Shown here: positions 22,599-33,812 of the stretch, in pieces
How the letters are laid out: every line of letters starts with the position of its first letter
Position numbering within the stretch: position 1 is the first letter of the stretch
DNA from: Terfezia claveryi
Lineage: Eukaryota > Ascomycota > Pezizomycetes > Pezizales > Pezizaceae
Reading direction: 5' to 3'
Assembly: GCA_015179025.1 (NCBI GenBank)
Contig: WHUX01000094.1
Span: 62,001 to 126,000, forward strand
DNA: 64,000 bases
Notes under the pieces: generated by a model
The model's input: the letters and a program-made list of their open reading frames with translations, nothing else
What the model was told of the DNA's origin: nothing
Databases searched by the model: none
Made by a program: the position numbers and the translations under genes

Positions 22599-23228
22599 TC
22601 ACACTCTCTCGCCCCCCCCCCCCACCCCAGCCCCATCAAACCCCACCGCGCCACCTCCACCACCACCAGCAGCGAGATTCTTCGCTTTCTCCCTCACCCG
22701 TTTCTTCGCCTTCCGCTCTCGGTTCTTCAACATCCGTTTAAGATTCGCTTCTTCCTCCTCCTTTTTCTTCCTTTCGGCCTCCACCTGCCTCTACGCCCCA
22801 AGGGCGAGTTTCTGCGCTTCCTTTTTCAAGGCGGCTTGGCGGAGATAGATGCGGCTTTTTTTGCCTGGTTTACACCTTTTCCTCTTCCCCCAATCAGGAA
22901 GGGTTGAGGATGGTGGTTTTGTGGTTGATGTGGGGGATGCAGGCACGGTTATTAACCTCCATGCATAAGTCTGCCCTAGCCATTTATCCCGCCGTGCATG
23001 AGAGAGGATATCTTTGCCTGAGATGGCGCAGGACAGAACTCCGAGTGGGAGTGGGAGTGGGAGTGGGAGGGGCGGTGGGAGTCGAAGTGGGAGATATTGG
23101 AAACTGGGGGGGATGGGTACGATTCCGGGGAGGGCGGGGAGGACAGTCAGCGGAGTTAATACGAGGAGCTGCTGCAGGTAGTGGTGATCAGGCAAAGGGG
23201 GTGGCTTGTTTAACAGTTGCAATTCCAT
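22599..23228 (-). pseudogene. basic, lysine-rich protein gene with in-frame stop
   Basis: Two same-frame ORFs (22791-23228 and 22599-22784) are separated only by one TAG at 22791-22793. Across the stop the sequence reads as one protein: a Leu/Pro-rich start, then LGQTYAWRLITVP, then KRKRCKPGKKSRIYLRQ. After the stop comes a highly charged tail (EAERKKKEEEEANLKRMLKN...KAKKRVREKAKN). This layout resembles a conserved ascomycete nuclear/ribosome-associated-looking basic protein (possibly DUF2011), from memory and with low certainty. No intron of normal size removes the stop. Either the gene is dead, or the frame contains a readthrough or a sequence error. Confidence 0.5.
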
Positions 23229-23453
23229 CGTCCATCGTGCTCCTCTGGCTGTTTATATCTAGGAAAGAGAGAAGAGAAGGACCTGTATCAATTTCTTAAA
23301 AACAATCGTTTTGTTTACTTGTTTACCCTGCGGCTCTTGCCTCTCCCACACGCTAATATGCGCCCTTCCCCTCGTTATTTTCTCCACCCGTAGAGAGCTC
23401 TGCTCAGAAACAACTGCACAAGCCCCAGTCTCAACTCCATGAATCTGTGATAG

Positions 23454-24062
23454 ATGGGCTGCGCACGTCTTATTCTCGACCTGCGCAGCGTCGGCGTCCC
23501 GAGGGCTTTACCATCGAGAGTGGTGCCTGCGCCGTTGTATGGTCCAGTGCGGGTGAGGGCGTTTACTACAGCTGGCGCCAGCGCCCCAATTACGTCCTCA
23601 AGAGCAATACCAATACCACAGATACCGACTGCGGTATCAGTGGGGAAACAGATATACCGCTTCGCATCGACATCTCCATCCCCCGCTCCGACAATCCCAA
23701 ATCTCGACCTCCCCTCTATCGACCTAAAATGGCGGTCTCACCTCACCAATCCAATCCCCACCCCCTCCTCGTCCTCTGGCGCCTCGAAGCCGAAGTTCTA
23801 CATCCTCCCCATGTTCCCTTACCCCTCAGGTGTGCTCCACCTCGGCCACCTCCGTGTCTACACCATCTCCGACGTACTCAGCCGCTTCTGGCGTATGAAG
23901 AGCTACGACGTACTCCACCCCATGGGCTGGGATAGTTTCGGGTTACCGGCTGAGAATGCGGCGATCGAGAGGGGGATGAGTCCGAGTTTGTGGACGGAGA
24001 GGAATGTGCAGAGGATGAGGGACCAGTTGGGCGGGATTGGGGGGGTTTTTGATTTGGGGTAG
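23454..24062 (+). pseudogene. N-terminal fragment of mitochondrial leucyl-tRNA synthetase
   Basis: The 202-residue ORF starts with an Arg/Ser/Thr-rich mitochondrial presequence. It then shows IDLKWRSHL and the class Ia catalytic start [20 protein letters not shown] (HLGH is the HIGH motif), followed by [20 protein letters not shown], which is diagnostic for LeuRS. It ends at GGVFDLG, next to gtaggtaagt, a sequence that looks like a splice donor. The editing domain, KMSKS loop and anticodon domain (about 650 residues) are not found downstream; another gene runs the opposite way there. It is a truncated copy, perhaps a partial duplication. A full copy must exist elsewhere if the organism respires. 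Confidence 0.8.
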
Positions 24063-24578
24063 GTAAGTAACGTGCGCCGTGCTCTGCATATTAGGACTTG
24101 TGGTAACGGAGTGGGATGGGATGGGGTAGGGTTGACTCCCTCCCTCAATCCGCCTGGGTTTCCGGGTGGGCTTGTCATACGTTTCCCCCCGAAGGGAGGT
24201 GCCCACGAGAACTGGGGTTTTATTTTAAAAAACCTCCTCTTTATCCCCCGCTTACTCCCAACCTGAATATAAGTATCTATGTCCCAACTCTCACTCCAGT
24301 TCACTATACGTCGTAAGCAAGTACAAATAAAATCAATCTACCCCCCAAACCCAAACCCAAACTCCATAGCGACGCCAAACAAAAAATTTACATTCATATT
24401 TAAAAGGAACGAAACGGACGAGAGTCGACAGACTGCAATCAAATCCTGGTTAAAATATAATAGTAAAAAAGAAAATAAATCAGGGCGGCGAGGTAGAGTG
24501 GAGGGAGGTTGCCTTAAGTCAGTTTTCGAAAACCAGAAGGTGACTGGGCGCTCTCGAACCCCCCTTCACCCCACATTG

Positions 24579-25537
24579 TCATTCTCTCCTCTCCATCTCC
24601 CCAATCCCCAGCCCACTCACCGGTGCCGCAGCTGGAGCAGCTAACACCGCCGTCCCAGGCAAAATCCTCTGTCCCCCAAGTACATAGTCAACGCCATCCT
24701 CTGAGCTATAGCTCGGAGGTCTATATACTGCCTGCACAGGTGCCACACTCATCCTCCACCCCACTGGCTCTGTCAGCGGCAGCGGCAGGGGTGGCGGGGG
24801 TGTCCTGACTTCCATCTCCACAGAAGCTGCGGGGGGGTGTTGGGTACCATCCCCCGCCCTCCTAACCCAATAAAACTGATCCGGATTGACCCTCACACTC
24901 GATCTCCACAATCCATACGCCGGTGGTGGGAGTGTAGTCACCGCACTCAAACCCTTATTGATCCCATCAGTGCCCCAATCTCCATCTCCATCTAGCTCCA
25001 CATGCGGGAATGCAATTGGAATCGGTGCAGCGGGGATCGCATACCCTCCTGGCCCGCGAACGAAAGGCACGTGTACAGTTGTTCTATTTGGGTTATTCCG
25101 AATTTGCGATTCTATGTCGTTATCGGGGTTCGACAGGGAGGCGGAGCGGGAGGACGAGTGATCTGGGCGGATAGTGGCAATGAATAGCCGGAAGAGGGAG
25201 AACAGGAAGAAGAGGGACACGAAGAGGAGGAGCATTATTAGGACAATGTGGAATTCTCGGACGGTGAGGCGGTGAGTGAGGAGGAGGGCGAGATCTGTGA
25301 ATGGGAGGCATTAGCCAATTGACTGATACATATATTGATAGGTTCCGCACATAAAGTAAGAACAATGGCAAGTAACACCCATGCCATTACGACAGTAGAC
25401 ATTCTCCCCTTTAGAATATCATCCCGCTGCCACCACCATATCTTTGCTCGTTTCATTTTTTGTAATTCTGCTGCTAGCTCAGCGACGCTGTGAGTGGGTG
25501 GCGCTGAAGGAGGTTGGTGAGTTGCTGAGTCGGTCAT
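24579..25537 (-). CDS. two-TM membrane protein with PPxY motifs
   Basis: Exon 1 is 25351-25537 and exon 2 is 24579-25294. The 56-nt intron contains a ggctaatg branch-like site, and phase 1 joins cleanly. The start is the ATG at 25537. The protein has a cytosolic N-terminal segment with WWWQRDD and two hydrophobic spans (MSTVVMAWVLLAIVLTLYLA; EFHIVLIMLLLFVSLFFLFS). A long Pro-rich tail follows, containing LPPPAYGLWRSSVRVNPDQF and a second site RPPSYSSEDG. PPAY and PPSY fit the PPxY consensus bound by the WW domains of Rsp5/Nedd4 ubiquitin ligases (established). A role as an Rsp5-linked membrane adaptor or substrate is inference. I recognise no named family. Confidence 0.75.
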
Positions 25538-27325
25538 TTTTTTCAATATCGGTATTCGTTTCTTTCACACTGTGCACCAATGCCTCAACAACACCGCGAA
25601 ATTGAAGCCCTGCGTCGCAACCTGGCGCCGTCCTTGAATGACTTCTGACGTTTTTCCACCCAATCAAGAAATCAAAGACTTCGAACCCGGGTTTGTAAAT
25701 TGCAAATAATAAACGCGGGGCCTTCCGGGGTCTCAAACAAAGAGAAAAGTCGGAAGGATCCAAACGAACGTTGAGAACCAAAAACCCCAAGTACAAATTC
25801 CGGAAATGAGTACTCCAAGTCGGTTATTACCCCTGACCCAAAGAATCAACGAGATGTTTTGAATGAATGAAGAGTCCCGAGCACGCTCAAGGGTACGGCA
25901 CAGCGAGTTTGAATGAACGTGGGGTATATGGTTCCTGCCAAAACCTGAGTCGTGAAGAACGAAGAAAAGAAAGGAAACGAAAGAAGAAGATGGGTATGAG
26001 CATTCCATTTTACCCCAATCACCAACATACTCTGCATCTCCATCTGTATTACGACAGAACTGGCACGAATTGGGCTGGAATGCACCAAAAAAGGCATCCT
26101 TCTAGAACATCGTCAGCCGCGAAAGCTGACGTTCCACTGCTTCTGGGGGAGCGCTAGCGGCCGGGGATGGGCGTTTCACGTATGCCAGGGGGTTCTGAGC
26201 CCGAGATCCCTCCCCTGATTGCCCCGCTTCACTCTGTAGATCTACCCAAACATATTTGAAATATCAGTGTTGGTGTCTCCTTTGCCGCAGAAGCGGGGTT
26301 GCTGTAGAATACAAGTACGGTGTCTGAAGGCTCAAGCGAAGGGAGTCTGTCCAACCGAGTATATGAGAGAAATCACACCACTGGGGGATGACGCACACGC
26401 GCTTTGAAAGTCTTCGAATCCGCGGGTGAGGTTGGCACTCAGGACCTTTCACACGTACATTACTGATCGAGTAATACCCCTCGGAAAGTGTAGCTTTTGC
26501 GGGTCTTTGGTATAAATGCTATAAGCGCTCTTGACCGGAGACACTCGGTATTCTTTTTTATCCAAGATGACTGGTTGAAGCAGAATTCCAACAATTATCT
26601 GCTAGGATTTCGAGTCTGGGAACGACAAAGCAGTCGCCGTCAGAGCTCCTGCATTGTGTCAGTGCAGCTGGCTACATATGCTTGGAGGTCCTCGATCGCA
26701 TAATGAAAGCAAGGATATATGTATCTGCAAGAAATGTAAATAAGGTGGTCTTCATGGTACTATCTTCTGATAAATTTCTATGGCTAACGGTCGTACTGGG
26801 AATCCACAGTACCAGTATACGATCTCTGGCTCTTCTCGTGAACTCGTAATATGCACGCCGCCATAATACTGAGTAGGTCGCCAAGTAGACAGATGGGTAA
26901 AGATGACCTATATTACTAGAACTATCTTCAAATAATTACCCTCAACTCAACCTTTCATCTTGCCCAATTCCCAAGTTTGCTATCTACAATCCTATTAGAC
27001 TACAATCCTATGACTCTACAATATGTATGTAATAACTAACATCTTACTCTCGTTCATTCAGTCTCCAATATTTTGTAGTTTTTTGCTCTATCACTAGGTG
27101 CTCCCCCTCATAGTATACCTAGAAGATGCTTCGATTGTTACTTAAGTAAATAGTTTTATCACTGAGAGAAACCCCAGCGCTATCAAGGATGTTTTTTTAT
27201 GTGGGAGCTGTAAACATATAATATCACTTCGGGAGTACCTAAAAGTGTAAATTCACGAAACTTTTGACCTATATAAATAATCATTCATATTGAAATTGAA
27301 CATCCAATGGGGAGCCAAATGAACG
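25538..27325. other. intergenic, no gene seen
   Basis: Only short ORFs without motifs. The sequence becomes AT-rich beyond 26.9 kb. The stretch holds the divergent upstream region of the membrane-protein gene. Confidence 0.6.
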
Positions 27326-27336
27326 GAAAAAAAAAG
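27326..27336 (-). terminator. Pol III terminator for tRNA-like gene
   Basis: A run of As on the plus strand (Ts on the minus strand) begins four bases past the 3' end of the tRNA-like gene, as expected for RNA polymerase III termination. Confidence 0.7.
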
Positions 27337-27339
27337 AAG

Positions 27340-27428
27340 TCCCTTCGACCGGAGTCGAACCGGTGACCAATCGGTAATCTGAAACATCCATTACAGTCGA
27401 GTGTGATACCAACTACACCACAAAGGGA
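27340..27428 (-). tRNA. tRNA or tRNA-like gene, identity uncertain
   Basis: On the minus strand this 89-nt unit has a 7-bp acceptor stem (tccctttg.../gaaggga, one G-U), an A box (tggtgtagttgg) and a perfect B box (ggttcgactcc) within a 5-bp T stem (accgg/ccggt). The Pol III terminator follows. The anticodon region is longer than normal and probably contains an intron. CTGTAA suggests anticodon GTA (Tyr), but the acceptor and D arm look more like Glu/Gln types, and an internal hairpin (gtaat/attac) exposes TTC. The anticodon stem pairs poorly in every fold I tried, so a pseudogene is possible. Confidence 0.65.
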
Positions 27429-27657
27429 TTGTTGAAATAAATAAGAATATGTTTAATAGAAGAGAAATGTTGCTAGTAGTCTCCCTAGCTCGCTTCGCTA
27501 CATGCGGCTTTCAAGCTCGAGCAATTTTTAACCTCAAGACTGCCGGTACACCATCATCACCGTCATCAAGATCTAGCCCTTGGTGGAGGTCCCAATAACA
27601 CCCAGTCCTGCACAATACTACTTCCTAAGAAAACGCTTCCGATCATCACTTACCAAA

Positions 27658-29153
27658 ATGGCCTCCTCGTCTTTTGACCCCAAGCGGAAGGTCCCTGAGG
27701 GCTTCGGCGCGACAACGCAGCTCGTTAAACGTGTCAAAACGCCTTCAGAGCGAAAGGAGATTGCACTTCGACCAGATGGGAGCAAAGGGGGGCCTTTGAT
27801 ACAGGCTGTAAGCTTCCGATAGAGCGGAATGTGGTAGATTGGGGTGTTGAGGGGCAAGCTCTGATATACTGAGAGTAATAGGTGCCGCGTACGTCGGGAT
27901 TACAGGCGCCAATCATGGAGTTAACTGGTACGTGGAATTGGGCCATTGTGGAGTGGGGTGTGGGTAGCTAATTGTGGTGTGGTTTGAACTGTTAGGACAT
28001 TCGGTATGTGAAATTGTCGATTTGTAGGTTTCATGGAATTCGGGGCTGATGAATGTTTTGTTCAGGGCGACATTTTTGCTGTGCGATTCGACCCCACGGG
28101 ACAAAATATTGCTTCTGGGTCAATGGACCGAACAGTCAGTAAGGGGCCTTCATTTCGCTTCATTCTGCTCGCAGGCTTTGTGTCACGTGTATCGCCCGCT
28201 GATATAAACATTTAGTGCTATGGCGAACTTACGGTGAATGCGAAAACTACGCGGTACTGAGTGGACATAAGGGGGCTATCTTGGATCTTAACTGGTCGCG
28301 AGATTCTCTGACCGTTTTCACAGCATCAGCCGATTTACTGCTTGCCAGCTGGGATGTAGATACTAAGACCAGGATAAGAAGATATGTGGGGCATGAGGAT
28401 ATAGTCAATGTCATGGATATCACGAGGAGAGGGCCAGAGATGATTGTCTCTGGGAGTGATGACGGGACTATAGGAGTAGGTAGCTCCTAATTGAGCAACT
28501 CACTGGGTAGTAGGGCTAACGGAATGTATAGATTTGGGACCCAAGACAAAAGTCATCAGTGGACTATCTAGAAACAAACTTCCCCGTCACCGCTGTCGCT
28601 GTCAGTGACGCCGGAAACGAGCTCTTTACTGGAGGGATCGACAATGACATCAAAGTCTGGGATCTCCGCAAGCGCTCTATGGTCTATTTACTCCGAGGGC
28701 ACCAAGACACGATTACATCTCTCTCCGTCTCGCCGGATGGGCAATCTCTCCTCTCGAATTCCATGGATAACTCGGTCCGGATATGGGACATTAGGGCATT
28801 CGCTCCAACCAATCGGCTGTCACATACTTTTGCTGAGGGGGTGAATGTGGGGATTGAGAAGAATCTGATCAGAGCGAGTTGGTCGCCGCAGGGTGATAAG
28901 GTCGCTGCGGGGAGTGGGGATAGGACAGTTGCAATCTGGGACGTGGAATTGAAGAAGATGCTTTATAAGTTGCCGGGACATAGGGGAAGTGTTAACGATG
29001 TGAGATTCTCACCAACGGAGCCGATTAGTATGTCATTCCATCCCCTGTACTCATTGTCTACCTTCCAAATCCGGGCGGCTTGCTAATATTTGTGGTGTAG
29101 TTGTGTCGGGCTCTACGGACAGAACAATTCTATTGGGTGAAATAGCAAAATAA
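27658..29153 (+). CDS. SNRNP40: U5 snRNP 40 kDa WD40 protein
   Basis: Seven exons: 27658-27807, 27882-27927, 27996-28003, 28066-28138, 28216-28475, 28532-29027 and 29101-29153 (361 aa, all phases consistent). The third exon is only 8 nt and supplies the His-Ser of the first WD repeat (ELTGHSGDIFAVRFDPTGQ). Seven WD40 repeats follow, with typical ends: SGSMDRTV, LLASWDVD, GTIGIWDPRQ, DIKVWDLRK, SVRIWDIR, TVAIWDVE and STDRTILLGEI. The N-terminal tail (PKRKVPEGFGATTQLVKRVK) is characteristic of the SNRNP40/Prp8-binding family (S. pombe Spf38). It acts in the nucleus as a U5 snRNP scaffold during splicing. Transcription is convergent with nothing; 2 kb of non-coding DNA follows. Confidence 0.93.
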
Positions 29154-31167
29154 GCAGTTCAGGAGGAGCGTAAAAGTGATGAGCGTGTACTGTACACTAG
29201 TATTCCTCTTTTTTCCTAGAACGAGGAGGTTCATATATCATGGGATAATGTAGATTTGATGCCACGGAGATCTTTCACATGATTTGAATATACCTGTAAC
29301 ATGACGTGTCGTTGGAGCTGTCGCGTGACACGTATTGGCATGGCGCACGAACCATTCACTTATTCACTTACACACAGACATATAAGCAACTGCAAAGTTT
29401 GTCAACCTTAAAACTATGACAGCGTTTGCCCGACTACTAGCCACTACTCAAGGCGTTGGTACAGTATTACCCTCAAGTCGTATATAATTAGTCCACAATC
29501 ATGTGACATGCCCAGCAACAATTTCAATCGTTATTTCGTCATAAGTATTTTCCCCCAACAAAGCAAGGAATCCCTGACGCTTCTTGTACTTCACACTGAC
29601 CTCACCAAGCCCGCTATGGTTGTGTGAAAGACCGGGATGTTCTCTCGGTCCGTAGGAGCCGTTATGGCGCAGCCCGGGGCAACATTGGAATTCTCGGGCT
29701 TGCCGGTGCCGAGCACATAAGGTTCTAGTACGCATGTGCTGACAGGTTCAATCTTGTCCCTAGTTTGGTTCTACAATTTACTTTGACGCACCAGTGCACA
29801 ATGACTTATTTGGCATATGCCAAGTAATTATGCATACATATGCATGCATATATGTACATGGTTTTCCCAAAGAAAGAGGAAATGGACTTTTGTTCTACAC
29901 TCCGTAGATAGATATAATAAAATTATGCCTTCAAGGGCTCCAAGGCTGCCAGGAGGGATTTAGTCATAGAATATCTTGTTGGAACAAGGGTAATAGGACG
30001 ACCGCAGGCATAGAGCGAACGTGCGAAGAAAACAACGAATGTGCGAAGTGTATAAGGGCGAATGTGCGAACTGGTTGGGTCAGTGAGATATTTCAGATGG
30101 ACGGATTCATGCAACAATCAAGCACGCGGCTTCTCTCTAATAAGATATACGAATATATCTCTCTCTCATATGAAGAAGGACTTCTTCATATCTTAGGTTT
30201 GAAATGGTGGGAAAACTGACTTGACTTAGATGTTGGCTCTATCCTAGTTTAAACACCTGACTGCTGTAAGATATGTATATGCATAGAGAAAGTCAATAAG
30301 GAAGTGTGGTTATATGAATTTTCTATCACAGTACATACGTACGTATACAGGCTACAGCGAGCGGTCTTGCAGTCTTTTGGCTCGAGTTCCCATGTAACGT
30401 TGGGACATTTGATCTGGCAGTCAGAGTTACTCATTATGAAAAGCTCGATATTAATATTCGCACTATTATTTGAGGTTCTACCCTGAGACCGTTGACGTCA
30501 ATGCTGGACCTATGTGCAAGCAGGTGACATCCCTGCGAGGTGTCATATCTGTGAGTAACGGAGTATGTAGACCCTGACTGCGCTACCTACCCAGTTCTCC
30601 CCACCCTGTTCGGGCCCTGTTTATCACTTTGCTGTCAGCCCTACGACCCATACCGCATTTCGCGCCTCCACATCTTGAACTATCGGGATCTAAGACGCTG
30701 CTATGCGTTCCGCAAAAACCTTTACCTAAGTATCTAAATGGAAGCTTATAGAAAGATCAGAGACCATAAACGTTGAACATATGTGTTACTACTAAGTACT
30801 GATGGGCGCGTGCCGTAGTACTCAGCTAGGATTAAGGTCACTCCTATTGGGCATGAGGTTACAACTCGCGGATATAGTCCATGATTCATAACTCTCACCG
30901 GTCATGGGTTCCTTTGGATGCTTAGGTACTATATAAGGTTCAAATCACACTTCTCTCTCATCTAGAGCCGAATACACATTGCAAAATCACTATCATTCAT
31001 ATACCTCAGCGAAATCCCCAAGAGAATAAACAGAAATTATTAGGAGATTAAGCCCGTGAAAGGGCCACTCACGGACATATAACATAGAGAAGGTACGTTT
31101 TAGAATTCACTATGGAGTTCAAGAATTTACTCGCTAATCCTCAGGACCCTACAGGACAGCCGCCAAG
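29154..31167. other. intergenic, no gene seen
   Basis: Two kilobases of AT-rich sequence with only short, motif-free ORFs on either strand. Confidence 0.6.
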
Positions 31168-31596
31168 ATGTTGACTACTCTGTCGGTCATCTTTCTTATC
31201 CTCTCTATCCCCTTCCTCGTACAAGCGGGACGCAATCGCAATATATTTTCCAGTTCACCTAGTCTTATCCGCTTGAGGCGCACCATTTCTGCACCAACTG
31301 TCCCATCCAAGAAGAACATAGCTGGGACCAGGCCAAAGACTAAGAGAAGAGCAACAGATGGTGGTGAGGCTGTGAGCAGCATTGGTGCGTTGGCAGATGA
31401 AGTGGTCGCAGAGCCTGAGGAGGACGAAGGGATGACAAGCGACACAAGTGCGGAGAGCTACGTAAGGTTCGGCAGAGGAATGACCTATGTCGAAGAAAAG
31501 GTCGGAGGGGGTTTGGTTAGAAGCTCAGTTGATCATGACCGTGATCCCGGCATTGCCTTCGGTGGCCCCTCTCACACCTACGCACCAACTCGTTAA
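31168..31596 (+). CDS. small secreted protein candidate
   Basis: A single-exon 142-residue ORF with a good start context (ccaagATG). A clear signal peptide (MLTTLSVIFLILSIPFLVQA) precedes a basic, Ser/Arg-rich mature part (IRLRRTISAPTVPSKK), an acidic segment (EVVAEPEEDEG) and a low-complexity C terminus. It has no Cys and no domain I recognise. It is flanked by about 2 kb of empty DNA upstream and 1 kb downstream. It could be a lineage-specific secreted protein. Function is unknown. Confidence 0.5.
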   Translation: MLTTLSVIFLILSIPFLVQAGRNRNIFSSSPSLIRLRRTISAPTVPSKKNIAGTRPKTKRRATDGGEAVSSIGALADEVVAEPEEDEGMTSDTSAESYVRFGRGMTYVEEKVGGGLVRSSVDHDRDPGIAFGGPSHTYAPTR

Positions 31597-32679
31597 TGCG
31601 ATCCTGTCCAACAAATGTGAGGCCCTCAGGGTCTGAAGCATTCAGATACCATGTTGATTTTTTGTTGAAGTTGTTAGAGATATTTGTTGTGCTGGGGGGG
31701 TGGTCGTGATTGAATTTCCTGTTTTCTACCTCGTTTTTCATTTAATTACTTGCGCATCATCTCATATTTACATATTTTGTAATAATCCTGCCTGGGCATG
31801 CGCCCCCAACTTTCCTTTGTAAATTCTAGATCTGATGAGTTTCCTTTCAACTCTGCAACCTCTTCTATTATTTTCCGTTTCATATATCCTTTATCGCGTC
31901 TTATGTCCTATGCATTCTGCTGTATACGCTGTTTTTTTTTCTGATACTCGGTTCTACGTGCAATTAATGTGCCGTTCATTTGTGTAGATTTGTGAACGTA
32001 CTGCATTTTGAATGCCCATACTCGCCCATACTCAACAAATGAATCGCCTGAGTCGGTGTCCACCCGGTAGATCTCCTGTTCATATTACCAAGAAGACTCA
32101 TATTCGATGGCGGCTTGGAATGACTGTTGGCTAAGTACCGCCTAGTCACAGGTCCATCCATGTGATCATGGCCTTTTGTAGGTCTCATAGGCATGTGACC
32201 TTTTCGATGCATGAAGTACATAGGCATTGCATATGCAAGATTTCTAAACCGGAAGGAGGAAAAGACTTTTGGTCTGAGCCTCCATATTTCAAAGGTTTTC
32301 CCAATTTTTCACTTGTCAAAAACGTACCGTTTTTGGTGAATAGCGTATAACAGGATGGGAAATGTAAGGCCAATTTAGGTCCCTTCATTTTGTGCGGAGG
32401 AGATCAACATGTCAACAAATCCACATTATGGTGCGGATCGAGGTTTGTATGGGAGGCCGAATAAACAAAATGTACGAAAAAAAAGCTAGGCCAGCAGATC
32501 AACATGTCTATCCTAGCCAGCAGATGAGCATCATGGGAGTACTGTACAGGCATTTGAGAGCCGCTGATCCATACAGCATGCACAAAGGAAACAAAAAAAG
32601 GAAGATGCAAACACCAAACACCAAATTCAAAATAAAATATGATCCTGCAGCAACAATACCTGGATGCGAAATAAGTGAG
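31597..32679. other. intergenic, no gene seen
   Basis: Short overlapping ORFs only. No motifs or splice-supported structure. Confidence 0.55.
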
Positions 32680-33675
32680 TTAGTATTTTTTCAAAAATTC
32701 CAGAACATTATTTGAACGTACCCTCTTTACGATAGGGTCCTGGGCATTATTCGCAACCCCGCTCCTACAAATATCATTCAACCACTCACTAATTCTTAAA
32801 TTACTCTCCCCCCTCTTCTTCTGTTCCTCCTCCTCAAACCACCTCCTTACGAACTCAATTTCCATCCCATAAATCGCTGCCAGCTCTAGCATTGGATGTT
32901 GAAACCCCTCCTTCATCGCCTCGCCCCCCCTAAGCACCCCCAAAGTCGGCGAATAACCCCTCAAACACGCCCCTGGGGTTGCGGTATTCCTCAGGAATAC
33001 CCAACATATTGACTCTAAGATTATCGTAGTGGTTACTATTGGAGAGAATTTGGAGATGAGTGCCATATGATAGTAGTCGGTTAAGTTCCGATACGTGACT
33101 TGTACGTCGGGATTATAACTCTTCCAGATTCTGTCCCATGGGAGATGGACAACATGCTCATCAACTACGATCCAACTTGGCACTCGATCGAAAAACCTCT
33201 GCCCATCTACATGCATGGGTCTAACCGGTTCTCCAAACCTCTCCGGTATAGTATTGACATACTCATCATCCTTAGGGCATGGTATATGCTCCCTCCTCTT
33301 CTCTACCGGTACCTGCGCGACCCAGCTTTTGGAGTCGAGCCACATGGATCTCGCCTCAGAATATGAGGGGATGGGAAAGACACTCAAGATGAGACAGCAG
33401 AGGCGGGTATCAATACGGCAGTGTGTGGCAAGTGCGGAGTGGTAGTTATTCCTGGTGGCACCGGTGGGGGCGGTGGGGGAGAGGTGAGTGCTGCCAGGCC
33501 AAGAAGGGGGTTTGTCGAGGCGGACTTTAATTAATTGGCCGGGAAGTGGGAGGAGATTGTCTTGCAGGAACCTGTGGATCATTAAAGAGGTGGCGGGGGG
33601 TAGCAATCCCGGGGGTGTCAAGACTGCAGATATTCCGGGGGATGTGAACGTTGGTGTCGGAGGAGGGCGTGACAT
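32680..33675 (-). CDS. hypothetical protein, 331 aa
   Basis: A single open frame of 331 codons begins at an ATG with a Pro/Thr-rich start (MSRPPPTPTFTSPG). It continues as a globular-looking sequence with many aromatic and charged residues (VEKRREHIPCPKDDEYVNTI, VPSWIVVDEHVVHLPWDRIW) and one hydrophobic stretch (FSPIVTTTIILESICWVFL). It ends SNNVLEFLKKY. The long uninterrupted frame and balanced composition argue for a real gene. An upstream exon is possible, because a Pro/Thr/Ser-rich open frame continues beyond 33675. No family recognised. Confidence 0.6.
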   Translation of the reverse strand: MSRPPPTPTFTSPGISAVLTPPGLLPPATSLMIHRFLQDNLLPLPGQLIKVRLDKPPSWPGSTHLSPTAPTGATRNNYHSALATHCRIDTRLCCLILSVFPIPSYSEARSMWLDSKSWVAQVPVEKRREHIPCPKDDEYVNTIPERFGEPVRPMHVDGQRFFDRVPSWIVVDEHVVHLPWDRIWKSYNPDVQVTYRNLTDYYHMALISKFSPIVTTTIILESICWVFLRNTATPGACLRGYSPTLGVLRGGEAMKEGFQHPMLELAAIYGMEIEFVRRWFEEEEQKKRGESNLRISEWLNDICRSGVANNAQDPIVKRVRSNNVLEFLKKY

Positions 33676-33812
33676 TCCCGGAGGTGTAGGGAGTCGATAT
33701 TGCGGGAGATGTTGGTTCGGTGACAGTGATGCAGCTTCGACATAGATACTTATGGAGACTGAAGCCCAAAATGGTAGTCTGTGAGACAGGGGCCAAATCG
33801 GGACTCTGTACC

